Shown here: piece by piece, positions 10,038 through 17,063 of the stretch
Layout: each line of letters starts with the position of its first letter
Position numbering within the stretch: the stretch's first letter is position 1
DNA from: Extensimonas soli
GTDB taxonomy: Bacteria > Pseudomonadota > Gammaproteobacteria > Burkholderiales > Burkholderiaceae_C
Direction of reading: 5' to 3'
DNA: 35,612 nt
Assembly (NCBI RefSeq): GCF_029211265.1
Contig: NZ_JARGEL010000025.1
Location: 1-35,612, forward strand
Notes under the pieces: model-generated
What the model was told of the DNA's origin: nothing
Database searches by the model: none
Seen by the model: only the letters and a program-made list of their open reading frames with translations
Position numbers and translations under genes: made by a program

Positions 10038-10637
10038 ATGCCGCGCGTGATCATTGCCATCGACGGTCTCATGACCCGCGAAGTGCCGCTGACCAAGGAA
10101 TACACCACCGTAGGCCGCAGGCCCTACAACGACATCGTGATCGACAACCTGGCGGTGAGCGGCGAACACGCCGTGCTGCAACTGCAGGGTGGCGAGGTCG
10201 CCATCGAAGACCTGGGCAGCACCAACGGCACCTACGTCAACGGCAAGCCCGTGCGCCGCAGCCCGCTGCGCCATGGCGACACGGTGCAGGTGGGCAAATA
10301 CACGCTGCGCCTGCTCGAAGACAACAACCCCACCCCCTTGCGCCCCTCCGCCATGGCACCACTGCCAGAGCCCCTGCCCACGGCCAGCGTGCGCGTGCTC
10401 TCGGGCGCCGCCGCAGGGCGCGAAATGGTGCTGCAAAAAGTCGTCACCACGCTGGGCAAGCCGGGCGTGGGCGTGGCCTCGATCACGCGCCGCAGCCAGG
10501 GCTTCATGCTCGCCCACGTGGACGGCCCCGAGGCGCCCCGGCTCAACGGCACCCCCCTAGGCAACGCGCCCGTGCTGCTGCGCAGCGGCGACCAGCTGGA
10601 GCTGGCGGACACGCAGATGGTGTTCGATCTGCGCTGA
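10038..10637 (+). CDS. FHA-domain protein
   Basis: Phosphothreonine-binding signalling protein of 199 residues, cytoplasmic, with no signal peptide. The N-terminal FHA domain (about 22-92) has the canonical residues: Arg27 in VGRRPYND, Ser41 and His44 in VSGEHAVL, and the DLGSTNGTYVNG loop (58-69). After a Pro-rich linker the C-terminal half (about 114-199) has FHA-like length and strand pattern and an RLNGTPL turn but lacks the Arg/Ser/His signature, so it may be a second, degenerate FHA fold. The start ATG has a CAGGAG site. Probable substrate or adaptor for the PP2C phosphatase upstream. Confidence 0.9.
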   Translation: MPRVIIAIDGLMTREVPLTKEYTTVGRRPYNDIVIDNLAVSGEHAVLQLQGGEVAIEDLGSTNGTYVNGKPVRRSPLRHGDTVQVGKYTLRLLEDNNPTPLRPSAMAPLPEPLPTASVRVLSGAAAGREMVLQKVVTTLGKPGVGVASITRRSQGFMLAHVDGPEAPRLNGTPLGNAPVLLRSGDQLELADTQMVFDLR

Positions 10638-10690
10638 CGGCGCCGCAGCCGCCCCAACTTCCCCGCAGCCACCCCCGCAGCACGCGCCCC

Positions 10691-10987
10691 ATGCCTGCCA
10701 TCCCACCCGCAGTCCTGCAGCCCCTGGCGCGCAAATACCTTTGGTGGAAAACGCCGCAAGAGGCACTGGCCATCCCCGAGCGCGTCATTGCCCAAGTGAT
10801 GAACCTTGGCGACTGGGCCGACGTGCAATGGCTCACCGCGCAAGTCGGCGACGACGTGCTGCGCGAAGTCCTGACGCACGCGCAGCCCGGGCAGTTCAAT
10901 GCGCGCTCGTGGGCCTACTGGCACTATCGCCTGGGCCTGAGCGAGCCGCAACAAGTGCCCGCCTTGCCGCAACGCCGGTTTGCATGA
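10691..10987 (+). CDS. Small DUF6922-like protein, probable partner of a nucleotidyltransferase toxin
   Basis: 98 residues, soluble. It shows the pattern LWWKTPQEAL...ERVIAQVMNLGDWADVQWL and a conserved C-terminal RSWAYWHYRLGL. I associate this family with small genes that precede AbiEii/AbiGii-type nucleotidyltransferases, where they may act as the antitoxin; that assignment is from memory. The stop codon overlaps the ATG of the next frame (ATGATG at 10984-10989), the coupling expected of a toxin-antitoxin pair. The downstream partner is broken, so this gene is an orphan survivor. Confidence 0.6.
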   Translation: MPAIPPAVLQPLARKYLWWKTPQEALAIPERVIAQVMNLGDWADVQWLTAQVGDDVLREVLTHAQPGQFNARSWAYWHYRLGLSEPQQVPALPQRRFA

Positions 10988-11564
10988 TGCGCACCTTCAA
11001 GCCCCACCTCGAAATTCTGCCGCCCGAGCAGCGCGCATTGTGGCCTCAGAGGCTGAGAGTTTTTCGGCCGTGGCCGAAAGGGGCATCAAAACGCCACCGA
11101 TCGAGGCGCAAAGCGCAGCCATAGCTCGGGCTATGGCGAGCATTTGCAACGATGAGCGGGGGTGTTTTGGTGTGCAAGGCGGCCATGGACGAAAAACTCT
11201 CAGCCTCTAAGTTGCGCCCCGCCCCGGCGATGGGCTTCGCGCTTTACGGCGGCACCGCCATCGCATTGCGCCTGGGGCATCGCCAATCGGTGGACTTCGA
11301 CTTTTTTCAGCCAAGGCACTGGCCATGCTCAACGCTGGCGTGAGCCTGGCGCAAGGCTTGGCCGCTGCGCGCCTGCTTTTCGGCCCGAACTTTCAGCCCA
11401 GCGAAAGCCTGAAAGCACTGGTCTATCACGAAGACGGCGACCTGCACACCCTCACGCCCGCAGAAAAGCGCACCCTCATCCATGCGGCGAAGGCAGTGCG
11501 CGAGCTGCCAGAGGTCACACGCACTGCCGCAAACCTTTGCAGCCCCCGTGCGGCCACCGAATGA
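10984..11564 (+). pseudogene. Broken AbiEii-type nucleotidyltransferase (insertion plus internal deletion)
   Basis: Three pieces of one protein are visible. Piece 1 (10984-11046) encodes MMRTFKPHLEILPPEQ and ends at WP. Piece 2 (about 11209-11314) resumes at LRPAPAMGF and holds the nucleotidyltransferase core ALYGGTAIALRLGHR and SVDFDFF. Piece 3 (about 11315-11564, another frame) has the C-terminal signature LAAARLLFGPNF then SLKALVYHEDGDLHTL. Pieces 1 and 2 are separated by the palindromic element at 11048-11208, which keeps the frame but adds an in-frame TAG at 11122. Pieces 2 and 3 are joined by an internal deletion of roughly 100 codons with a frameshift. Intact relatives are toxins in type IV abortive-infection systems. 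This copy cannot be functional. Confidence 0.75.
11048..11208. mobile_element. 161-bp palindromic element B inside the nucleotidyltransferase gene
   Basis: A 19-bp perfect inverted repeat (AGAGGCTGAGAGTTTTTCG, 11048-11066, against 11190-11208) encloses long imperfect arms. The exact centre is a perfect 8-bp hairpin, GCCATAGC (11118-11125) with GCTATGGC (11130-11137) and loop TCGG. It has the same plan as element A: long outer stem, central CCATAG/CTATGG hairpin, similar size. A footprint of 162 bp (multiple of 3) separates codons that read continuously as the host protein. No clear target duplication is visible. Confidence 0.8.
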
Positions 11565-12281
<717 letters not shown>

Positions 12282-12284
12282 TCT

Positions 12285-14072
12285 TTGCTGAGCGCATCGA
12301 CGAAACGCCCCCTCGGGGGCGTTTTCTTATTCCGCGCCAGTTTCTGGGCGGGCTGCGCCTGGGCCTTGCTCATCGGCTGCTGGCTCAACGCGAGCCACTA
12401 CCGACCGTGGCTGAACTTCCAGTCCGAGTTCATGGCCTTTGCGGGGGTGGCGCTGCTGTTCGCCACATTGGCGTGGCAGGCTCGCCCTGCCACGCTGGCA
12501 TTGCCGGCCGCAGCCTGGTTCGCGCTGGCCTTGCTGGTCATTCCCTTGCTGCAATGGGCCACGGGCTTGCTGTTCTTTGGCGGAGACTTCTGGCTCGCAC
12601 TGATTTACCTCGCCGGCCTGGCTGCTGCCATCGCCAGCGGCTATTTGAAGGGCCGCGAGGCCAGGCACATGGCCGACGCGGGCTTGTTTGGCGCCCTTCC
12701 ATTTGGCATCTTCCTGTGGCTGCCTGCAGTCCTTTCGGCCTTGATCGGTGTGCTGCAATGGTTGGATTACTCTGTCATCCTCGGCACCTGGGCCAATCAC
12801 GACGAGATCGGCGCGCGCCCCATGGGCAACATAGCCCAGACCAACCAGATGGCCACGCTGCTTTTGATGGGGGCATGCGCGGTGTGGCACGACTTCGAGG
12901 CCGGCAAACTGGGACGTTTTGCCACGGCGCTTGTGCTCATGCTGCTCACCGTCGTGATGGTGTTCACACAATCGCGCACCGGCTTGCTCAGCGCCAGCGT
13001 ACTGGCATTTTTCCTGTTCTGGCGCCTGCGCCGACAGGCAATCTCTGTATTCAAGACCCCGGCTTGGCTGCCGCTGGGCTGGCTGGGCGTTGTGTGGCTT
13101 GCCAGCGCGCTAGTACCTTGGGTCAATGAAGCGCTGCTGCTTGGTGGAAACCGCAACATTGCATTGATGGACCCGAACAGCCGGCAGGTGCTCTGGGCAC
13201 AGATGTGGTACGCCATTACCCAATCGCCGTGGTGGGGCTATGGCTGGAACCAAACGGCCACCGCCCACAACGTAGGCGCCTTGGGCCACCCTGGCGAACT
13301 GACCTACAGCTATGCCCACAATCTGGTGCTCGACCTCACTGCCTGGTGCGGCGTTCCTCTGGGTATCGCCATCTCGCTGGCCCTCGCATACTGGCTGCTG
13401 ACCCGGCTCCGGCGCGTGCAGGGCACCATGGGCATTGCCGCCATGGCGGCTTTGTTGCCTTTTACGGTGCACAGTCTGCTCGAATTTCCCTTTGCTTATG
13501 GATATTTTCTGGCTACAGCAGGCATCTTGATCGGCCTGGTGGAAGCGCACCTCGATCGCCCGCCACGAACGGCACCCGTCTCGGCCCGCACGGCATTGAT
13601 CTGCGCGGCCTTGTACGCCGCGCTGGGCCTGGTCATCACCCACGACTACATCGGCGCGGAAAAGGAATTTGCCGTGGTGCGCTTCAATGGCATGCGCATC
13701 GGCAAAGTGCCGCCAGACCACGAATTCCCCAAAATTCTGGTGCTCAATCAACTCGATGCGATGCTGCGTGCCGGCTGGCTTCAACCCACGCCCGGCATGC
13801 CCGCCCAGCAGATCGAGTTGCTACGCAAGGTGGCCAAGCGCTTCCCTTATGGCGCATTGGGGTATCACTATGCACTGGCCTTGGCTCTCAATGGGAACCC
13901 TGCTGCGGCAGCCGAACAGCTGCGCGTCATGCACGGCATGTACGGCGACAAGTACTACCAAGCGCTGCTGCTAGCCCTGCAAAACCTTCAGATGACGCGC
14001 TACCCGCAGCTGCGGGCACTTGGGCTATGGCAATCGAACGCGGCGGCAAGCGTGGGCAGCGGAGAAATTTGA
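12285..14072 (+). CDS. Pilin O-oligosaccharyltransferase, PglL/TfpO-like (Wzy_C family)
   Basis: Inner-membrane enzyme expected to transfer lipid-linked glycan to pilin in the periplasm. 595 residues, about 12 hydrophobic segments. The N-terminal PglL_A-type motif NASHYRPWLNFQSEFMAF is at 35-52, QTNQMATLLLMG at 185-196, QSRTGLL at 229-235, and the Wzy_C loop with WWGYGWNQT and YAHNLVLDL (His345) follows. A C-terminal Wzy_C_2-like soluble part ends the chain. The start is probably TTG 12285, with GAGG 7 nt upstream. No ATG precedes the first membrane segment, and the first ATG (residue 50) would remove PglL_A. Because of this start the pilA terminator hairpin lies inside its first codons. Confidence 0.85.
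   Translation: MLSASTKRPLGGVFLFRASFWAGCAWALLIGCWLNASHYRPWLNFQSEFMAFAGVALLFATLAWQARPATLALPAAAWFALALLVIPLLQWATGLLFFGGDFWLALIYLAGLAAAIASGYLKGREARHMADAGLFGALPFGIFLWLPAVLSALIGVLQWLDYSVILGTWANHDEIGARPMGNIAQTNQMATLLLMGACAVWHDFEAGKLGRFATALVLMLLTVVMVFTQSRTGLLSASVLAFFLFWRLRRQAISVFKTPAWLPLGWLGVVWLASALVPWVNEALLLGGNRNIALMDPNSRQVLWAQMWYAITQSPWWGYGWNQTATAHNVGALGHPGELTYSYAHNLVLDLTAWCGVPLGIAISLALAYWLLTRLRRVQGTMGIAAMAALLPFTVHSLLEFPFAYGYFLATAGILIGLVEAHLDRPPRTAPVSARTALICAALYAALGLVITHDYIGAEKEFAVVRFNGMRIGKVPPDHEFPKILVLNQLDAMLRAGWLQPTPGMPAQQIELLRKVAKRFPYGALGYHYALALALNGNPAAAAEQLRVMHGMYGDKYYQALLLALQNLQMTRYPQLRALGLWQSNAAASVGSGEI
12304..12328 (+). terminator. Intrinsic terminator of pilA, inside the 5' coding region of pglL
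   Basis: ACGCCCC (12305-12311) pairs with GGGGCGT (12316-12322) around a tight CTCG loop, then TTTTCTT. It sits 23 nt past the pilA stop. Partial read-through would supply the downstream gene at a low level relative to pilin. Confidence 0.8.
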
Positions 14073-14418
14073 CCTATCACCGAAAATCAAACCCGGGCGA
14101 TGCCACTGCTGCCCGCCCGGCGCATAGTCTCACCCGCGCGAAAGCACGGGTCTTTGGGGCATTCATGGACTGCGCCGCTGCAGGGAAATTCCACGGTAGC
14201 GAGACGGCACCGACAGGGTAGTTTTGACCTCATTTCCGGCCTCAAGGCGCTTGCAGACGGCATCGAAAGCTCCTGTAAAGATAGTAATTTGCGACCCGTA
14301 CCGCTGCCAACCTTGATTGCCCCAAAAATCGCCAGCCCGCTTTCGACAACTGCAGGCGCCCGGCGACGGGAGGTTCGACACGAAGTCCGTATGGCCGTGC
14401 GGCCGTGCGAATGGGTGA
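14073..14418. other. Gene-free spacer between pglL and the PIN gene
   Basis: In these 346 nt I see no gene with family resemblance and no antitoxin-like frame before the PIN toxin. A weak inverted pair CCGGGCG (14093-14099) / CGCCCGG lies just after pglL, without a T-run. On the minus strand, 14225-14279 contains CAGGAGCTT and CAAGCGCCTTGAGGCC, which loosely resemble the AT-rich dispersed repeat at 1596-1640 and may be a decayed copy. Confidence 0.4.
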
Positions 14419-14844
14419 ATGGGCGTCCCGCGCGTTGTCCTCGACATCCACTGCCTGGTATCGGCCCTGATTTTTTCGCGGGGCAAGTTTGCCTGGCTGC
14501 GGGAGGCCTGGCAGGCCAGGCGCTTCATCCCTTTGGCCAGCCGCGACACGGTCAGCGAGTTGCTGCGCGTTCTCGCATATCCCAAATTCAAACTGGGTCA
14601 GGACGAGCAGGTGGCACTGCTGGCTGAGTTCCTGCCGTTCGTGGATACCGTCAAGGTCGAGACGACGCCTGCGGGGCTGCCAGAGATTCGTGACGCTGAC
14701 GACGTGATCTTCTTGGCACTCGCTGCCGTGGCCGATGCCGATGCCCTGGTGAGTGGCGACGGCGACATTCAGGCGGTCAGGTCGCAGTTTCGCATTCCTG
14801 TCCTTTCAGTGGCCGAGTTCGCCGACTGGCTGCAGGGCCACTGA
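14419..14844 (+). CDS. PIN-domain protein, putative VapC-like toxin (COG1569 type)
   Basis: Predicted Mg2+-dependent RNase toxin, 141 residues. The four PIN acidic positions can be assigned: Asp9 (VVLDIHCLVSAL), Glu47 (TVSELLRVL), Asp95 (RDADDVIFLALA) and Asp114/Asp116 (LVSGDGD). The usual first motif D-T-N reads D-I-H here, a change at a position often needed for metal contact. The family-typical start VLD is preceded by five residues from ATG 14419; no clear ribosome binding site. No cognate antitoxin gene is visible on either side, so it may be solitary or a remnant. Convergent with the broken nuclease gene downstream. Confidence 0.75.
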   Translation: MGVPRVVLDIHCLVSALIFSRGKFAWLREAWQARRFIPLASRDTVSELLRVLAYPKFKLGQDEQVALLAEFLPFVDTVKVETTPAGLPEIRDADDVIFLALAAVADADALVSGDGDIQAVRSQFRIPVLSVAEFADWLQGH

Positions 14845-14897
14845 AACGACCTGTCCGCAATGGGTGGATGAGCGGTTGTAGCGGCAGCGCTACGCCC

Positions 14898-15948
14898 TCA
14901 GGGGCGAAAGACTTCCTCCAGGCTGGCGGCATCCAATACGCGGTCGCCCCACTGTTCCAGCTGCGCTGCCGTCGCCCCGGCGATCCGCCCGACGATGTCG
15001 CTGGGCAAAGTGCCAAAACGGCGCGTCAACAGGCGCTGCAGCAGGAGGGCTTCGCCCTTCTCGATGCCCTTCTCGATGCCCTTCTCGACACCTTTCTCTA
15101 TGCCTTTTTCAAGCCCTTTTTGCTCGTACTTCTGAGCCCATTGGTCAAAGCGTTCAGCCAGCGTCATTTTCAACTCCTTCAAGTCTTGCACCTTGGGCAG
15201 CACCAGAGTGTGCTTGCTCTGGCGCAAGAGTACCGCATGGATCCAGATCGCAAAAGTGCGCTTGAGCTCCGCATTGCCTTGCAGCATGTCGTTGAGCACG
15301 TCGATCAGCTTCAGCAGCGCTTGTTCGTTTTCCGGGTGCTCGAAGCGGATGATGGCTGCCACAAGGTTTTTCAGCTCCGCAAGGTCCGCTTCGGCGTACT
15401 GGTTTTCGTCGATCAGCAGGTATTCGAGCTTGGGCAGATATTGGGACACCAGGCCGGGGACTTTGGGGATCAGCGTGGCGATGTCGGTGGCGGCCGTCCA
15501 TTTGGCGTCGCCGTTGTAGAGCACGATGGGCAGCACGGGCGGCAGCCTTTTGCCTTCAACCCAGATTGTCCATTAGGCGGTGCTGCGCACCTACGCGGGC
15601 GCTGGCGGGCGCCTGACAGTCATTTTGGCCACGGCTTCGTCGTTCGTGGCACCACCACGAACTCCTCACCCGCAACCAAACTGCCTTGTCAGCCGCCTCG
15701 CCATCATCCCGCGTCCTAATGGACAATCTGGGTTCAAGCGCTTCGCCGCGGCGGATCAGGTCTTGGTACAGCAGGCCCACGTAGGTCATGATGCGCACGG
15801 CCATCCAGGCATCGACGCTGCTTTGGAATTCGATCAGCAGGTACAGGTAGATCCACTCGCCGTCGGCCTTGACGCGCCAGACGACGTCGTCGGCGCGCTG
15901 GCGCAGGTCGTCGGTGATGTAGCTGCCGGGCATTTTCTCGAGCGTGGA
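14898..15948 (-). pseudogene. Broken Rpn/YhgA-family recombination-promoting nuclease (transposase_31 type)
   Basis: The 5' part (about 15948 down to 15733) encodes STLEKMPGSYITDDLRQR, WIYLYLLIEFQSSVD and TYVGLLYQDLIRRGEALE, all typical of the family. The first roughly 50 residues are missing: homology begins abruptly next to a palindrome (15952-15971). A 173-bp element then interrupts the gene, creating a TGA stop. The remainder (15557-14898, 219 codons) resumes EGKRLPPVLPIVLYNGDAKW and ends in a DUF4351-like tail. Near its end is a run of about five KGIE-type four-residue repeats (12-nt DNA repeats at about 15058-15120). Intact members are DDE/PD-(D/E)xK-type DNA endonucleases. This copy has two independent lesions. 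Confidence 0.85.
15560..15732. mobile_element. 173-bp MITE (element C) with 18-bp TIRs and 5-bp target duplication
   Basis: CCCAGATTGTCCATTAGG (15560-15577) is the exact reverse complement of 15715-15732. Both ends are flanked by TTCAA (15555-15559 and 15733-15737). Deleting the element and one TTCAA rejoins the host codons as ALEGKRLPPV, which is the expected family sequence, so this is a precise insertion. The interior is GC-rich without a transposase and has a smaller inverted pair, GTTCGTGG (15642-15649) / CCACGAAC (15655-15662). It is non-autonomous; the mobilising transposase family is unknown to me. Confidence 0.88.
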
Positions 15949-15951
15949 GCA

Positions 15952-15971
15952 GGGCGGATTCAAATCCGCCC
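15952..15971. repeat. Perfect 9-2-9 palindrome at the truncated end of the nuclease pseudogene
   Basis: GGGCGGATT (15952-15960), CA, AATCCGCCC (15963-15971). It lies exactly where homology to the Rpn family is lost and 30 bp from the end of the RES gene, so it could mark a deletion junction or serve as a hairpin after the RES transcript. Confidence 0.55.
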
Positions 15972-16000
15972 CCGAATTTCTCACGAGGGCGCCCGGCCGC

Positions 16001-16528
16001 TTACCGAAGCGCGATTTTCCCCAGGGCGCCGTCGGGGTCGTACACGCGCAATTGATCGAGAGGCCGGGACGAACTCCGATAGACCACCAGATTGAGGCCT
16101 CCGGAGCGGGCCTGCGAGGGAAACAGGATTCCGTCCAGCCCCTCGGCAATGACATCGTCAGCCATGTACCAGGAGGGCGGCTCCACGGACTTGCCGAACC
16201 ACTCCGTCCGCCAGTCCACTGGAAAATCGGCCCACAGCGGCGGCCAGTTCGCCGGGTCGAAGCCGGCGCTGAGGTCAGCGACCCGCAAGCCACGGACGAA
16301 AAAAGTGCAGATCGTGCCCGGCCGCAGCCAGGGGTTGTCCTGCTTGTACTCCGCCAGGGCGGTGCTTTCGTCCAGCGACAGATAAAGCGCCTCCTGCCCC
16401 GGTCGGTTGAAGCGACCGCCCTGGCGGGCAGCGCCCATCCCGGACAGCGGCGTGCCGGCGTAGGCTGGAGAGATGACGCGGTAGCAGGCTTCGTCCTTGT
16501 CCTCGCCGAGCGTGATGGCCAGGATCAT
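16001..16528 (-). CDS. RES-domain toxin (ParT/MbcT-like)
   Basis: Predicted NAD+-consuming or ADP-ribosylating toxin of a type II toxin-antitoxin system. 175 residues. RES family residues are in place: YRV near the start (Arg17), GGRFNR (37-42; Arg39), the LYLSLD strand (Tyr49), Glu60 in STALAEY, and a late GGLNLVVYRSS strand. No signal peptide. Its ATG overlaps the stop of the upstream antitoxin gene as ATGA. The frame appears intact. The family poisons the cell by NAD+ depletion or by modifying a metabolic enzyme; which applies here is unknown. Confidence 0.88.
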   Translation of the reverse strand: MILAITLGEDKDEACYRVISPAYAGTPLSGMGAARQGGRFNRPGQEALYLSLDESTALAEYKQDNPWLRPGTICTFFVRGLRVADLSAGFDPANWPPLWADFPVDWRTEWFGKSVEPPSWYMADDVIAEGLDGILFPSQARSGGLNLVVYRSSSRPLDQLRVYDPDGALGKIALR

Positions 16529-16896
16529 CCCGCAGCGCCGCCCGCCAGCGATTCCAGGTAGGCGATGAGCGTATCGGCTCGCCCGTCCTGGATCAGGGCA
16601 TCTGCCGTTTTGTAGCCAAAGGCGCGCAGCGGCTCGTTGCGCAGCAGGAATGCTGCACGCTTTTCATCGCCGGTCATCTCGGTGGCCGCGGCCAGCACCC
16701 GCACCATGTCCTGCAGATACTTCTGCAACTGGGGGGCCTGGGGCCTGGCGGTCGGGGTGTTGCGATGGACGTGTGCGCGCTCGGCCAGTTCCTGTACCTT
16801 GAAGCCGAAAAAATCCCCGATCCGGGCCGGCGACAGGTAAGGCGTGTCCGGCTCGCGGAACTGCTCGGCGAAGGGTTGTTGCAGCACGGTGCTCAT
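16525..16896 (-). CDS. Xre/MbcA/ParS-type antitoxin
   Basis: 123-residue antitoxin partner of the RES protein. An N-terminal helix-turn-helix (about 21-48: YLSPARIGDFFGFKVQELAERAHV) is followed by a linker and the C-terminal MbcA/DUF2384-like toxin-binding domain with LRNEPLRAFGYKTADALI and GRADTLIAYLESL. The start at ATG 16896 fits the family; the longer open frame upstream does not. Order antitoxin then toxin with a 4-bp overlap is the standard arrangement. It probably represses its own promoter. Confidence 0.86.
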   Translation of the reverse strand: MSTVLQQPFAEQFREPDTPYLSPARIGDFFGFKVQELAERAHVHRNTPTARPQAPQLQKYLQDMVRVLAAATEMTGDEKRAAFLLRNEPLRAFGYKTADALIQDGRADTLIAYLESLAGGAAG

Positions 16897-16908
16897 GGCG
16901 CCAACTTT

Positions 16909-16942
16909 ATGCAATGAATATGCACCTATTTTGCACCCAATA
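16909..16942 (-). promoter_or_regulatory. Candidate autoregulatory operator of the Xre-RES pair
   Basis: On the plus strand TGCACC occurs at 16921 and again at 16932, 11 bp apart, i.e. one helical turn, and a related TATGCAA lies at 16909. The AT-rich block is only 13-46 bp from the antitoxin ATG, where a promoter would be expected. Direct repeats one turn apart suit binding of an Xre dimer. Confidence 0.4.
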
Positions 16943-17030
16943 CACTCCATGCGCAACCTCCACCTCTCTCGTGCTGGCGATCCCCAAGTCCACGCACCTG
17001 TCGGCAGCGAACGCCGTATCGTGAGCCAAA

Positions 17031-17062
17031 GGTGCGCAGCACTGCCTAATGGGCAATTCGGG
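17031..17062. repeat. Solo end of an element-C relative abutting the ntrX stop codon
   Basis: GGTGCGCAGCAC then GCCTAATGG...CAAT..GGG matches the reverse complement of the left end of element C (15560-15591) at 28 of 32 positions. The next bases CTCAA (17063-17067) occupy the place of the target duplication and contain the ntrX stop codon. No convincing opposite end was found in 16897-17030, although CACCCAATACACTCCAT at about 16935 is vaguely similar. Confidence 0.6.
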
Positions 17063-17063
17063 C

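Noticed and set aside
14100-14627. Plus-strand frame of 175 codons considered as an antitoxin for the PIN protein
   Set aside because: It overlaps the PIN gene in another frame for 200 nt, has no ribbon-helix-helix, AbrB or Phd-like pattern, and its composition is spacer-like.
15058-15120. Regular 12-nt repeats considered as a CRISPR or satellite array
   Set aside because: They lie in frame within the nuclease remnant and encode four-residue EKG units; there are no spacers.
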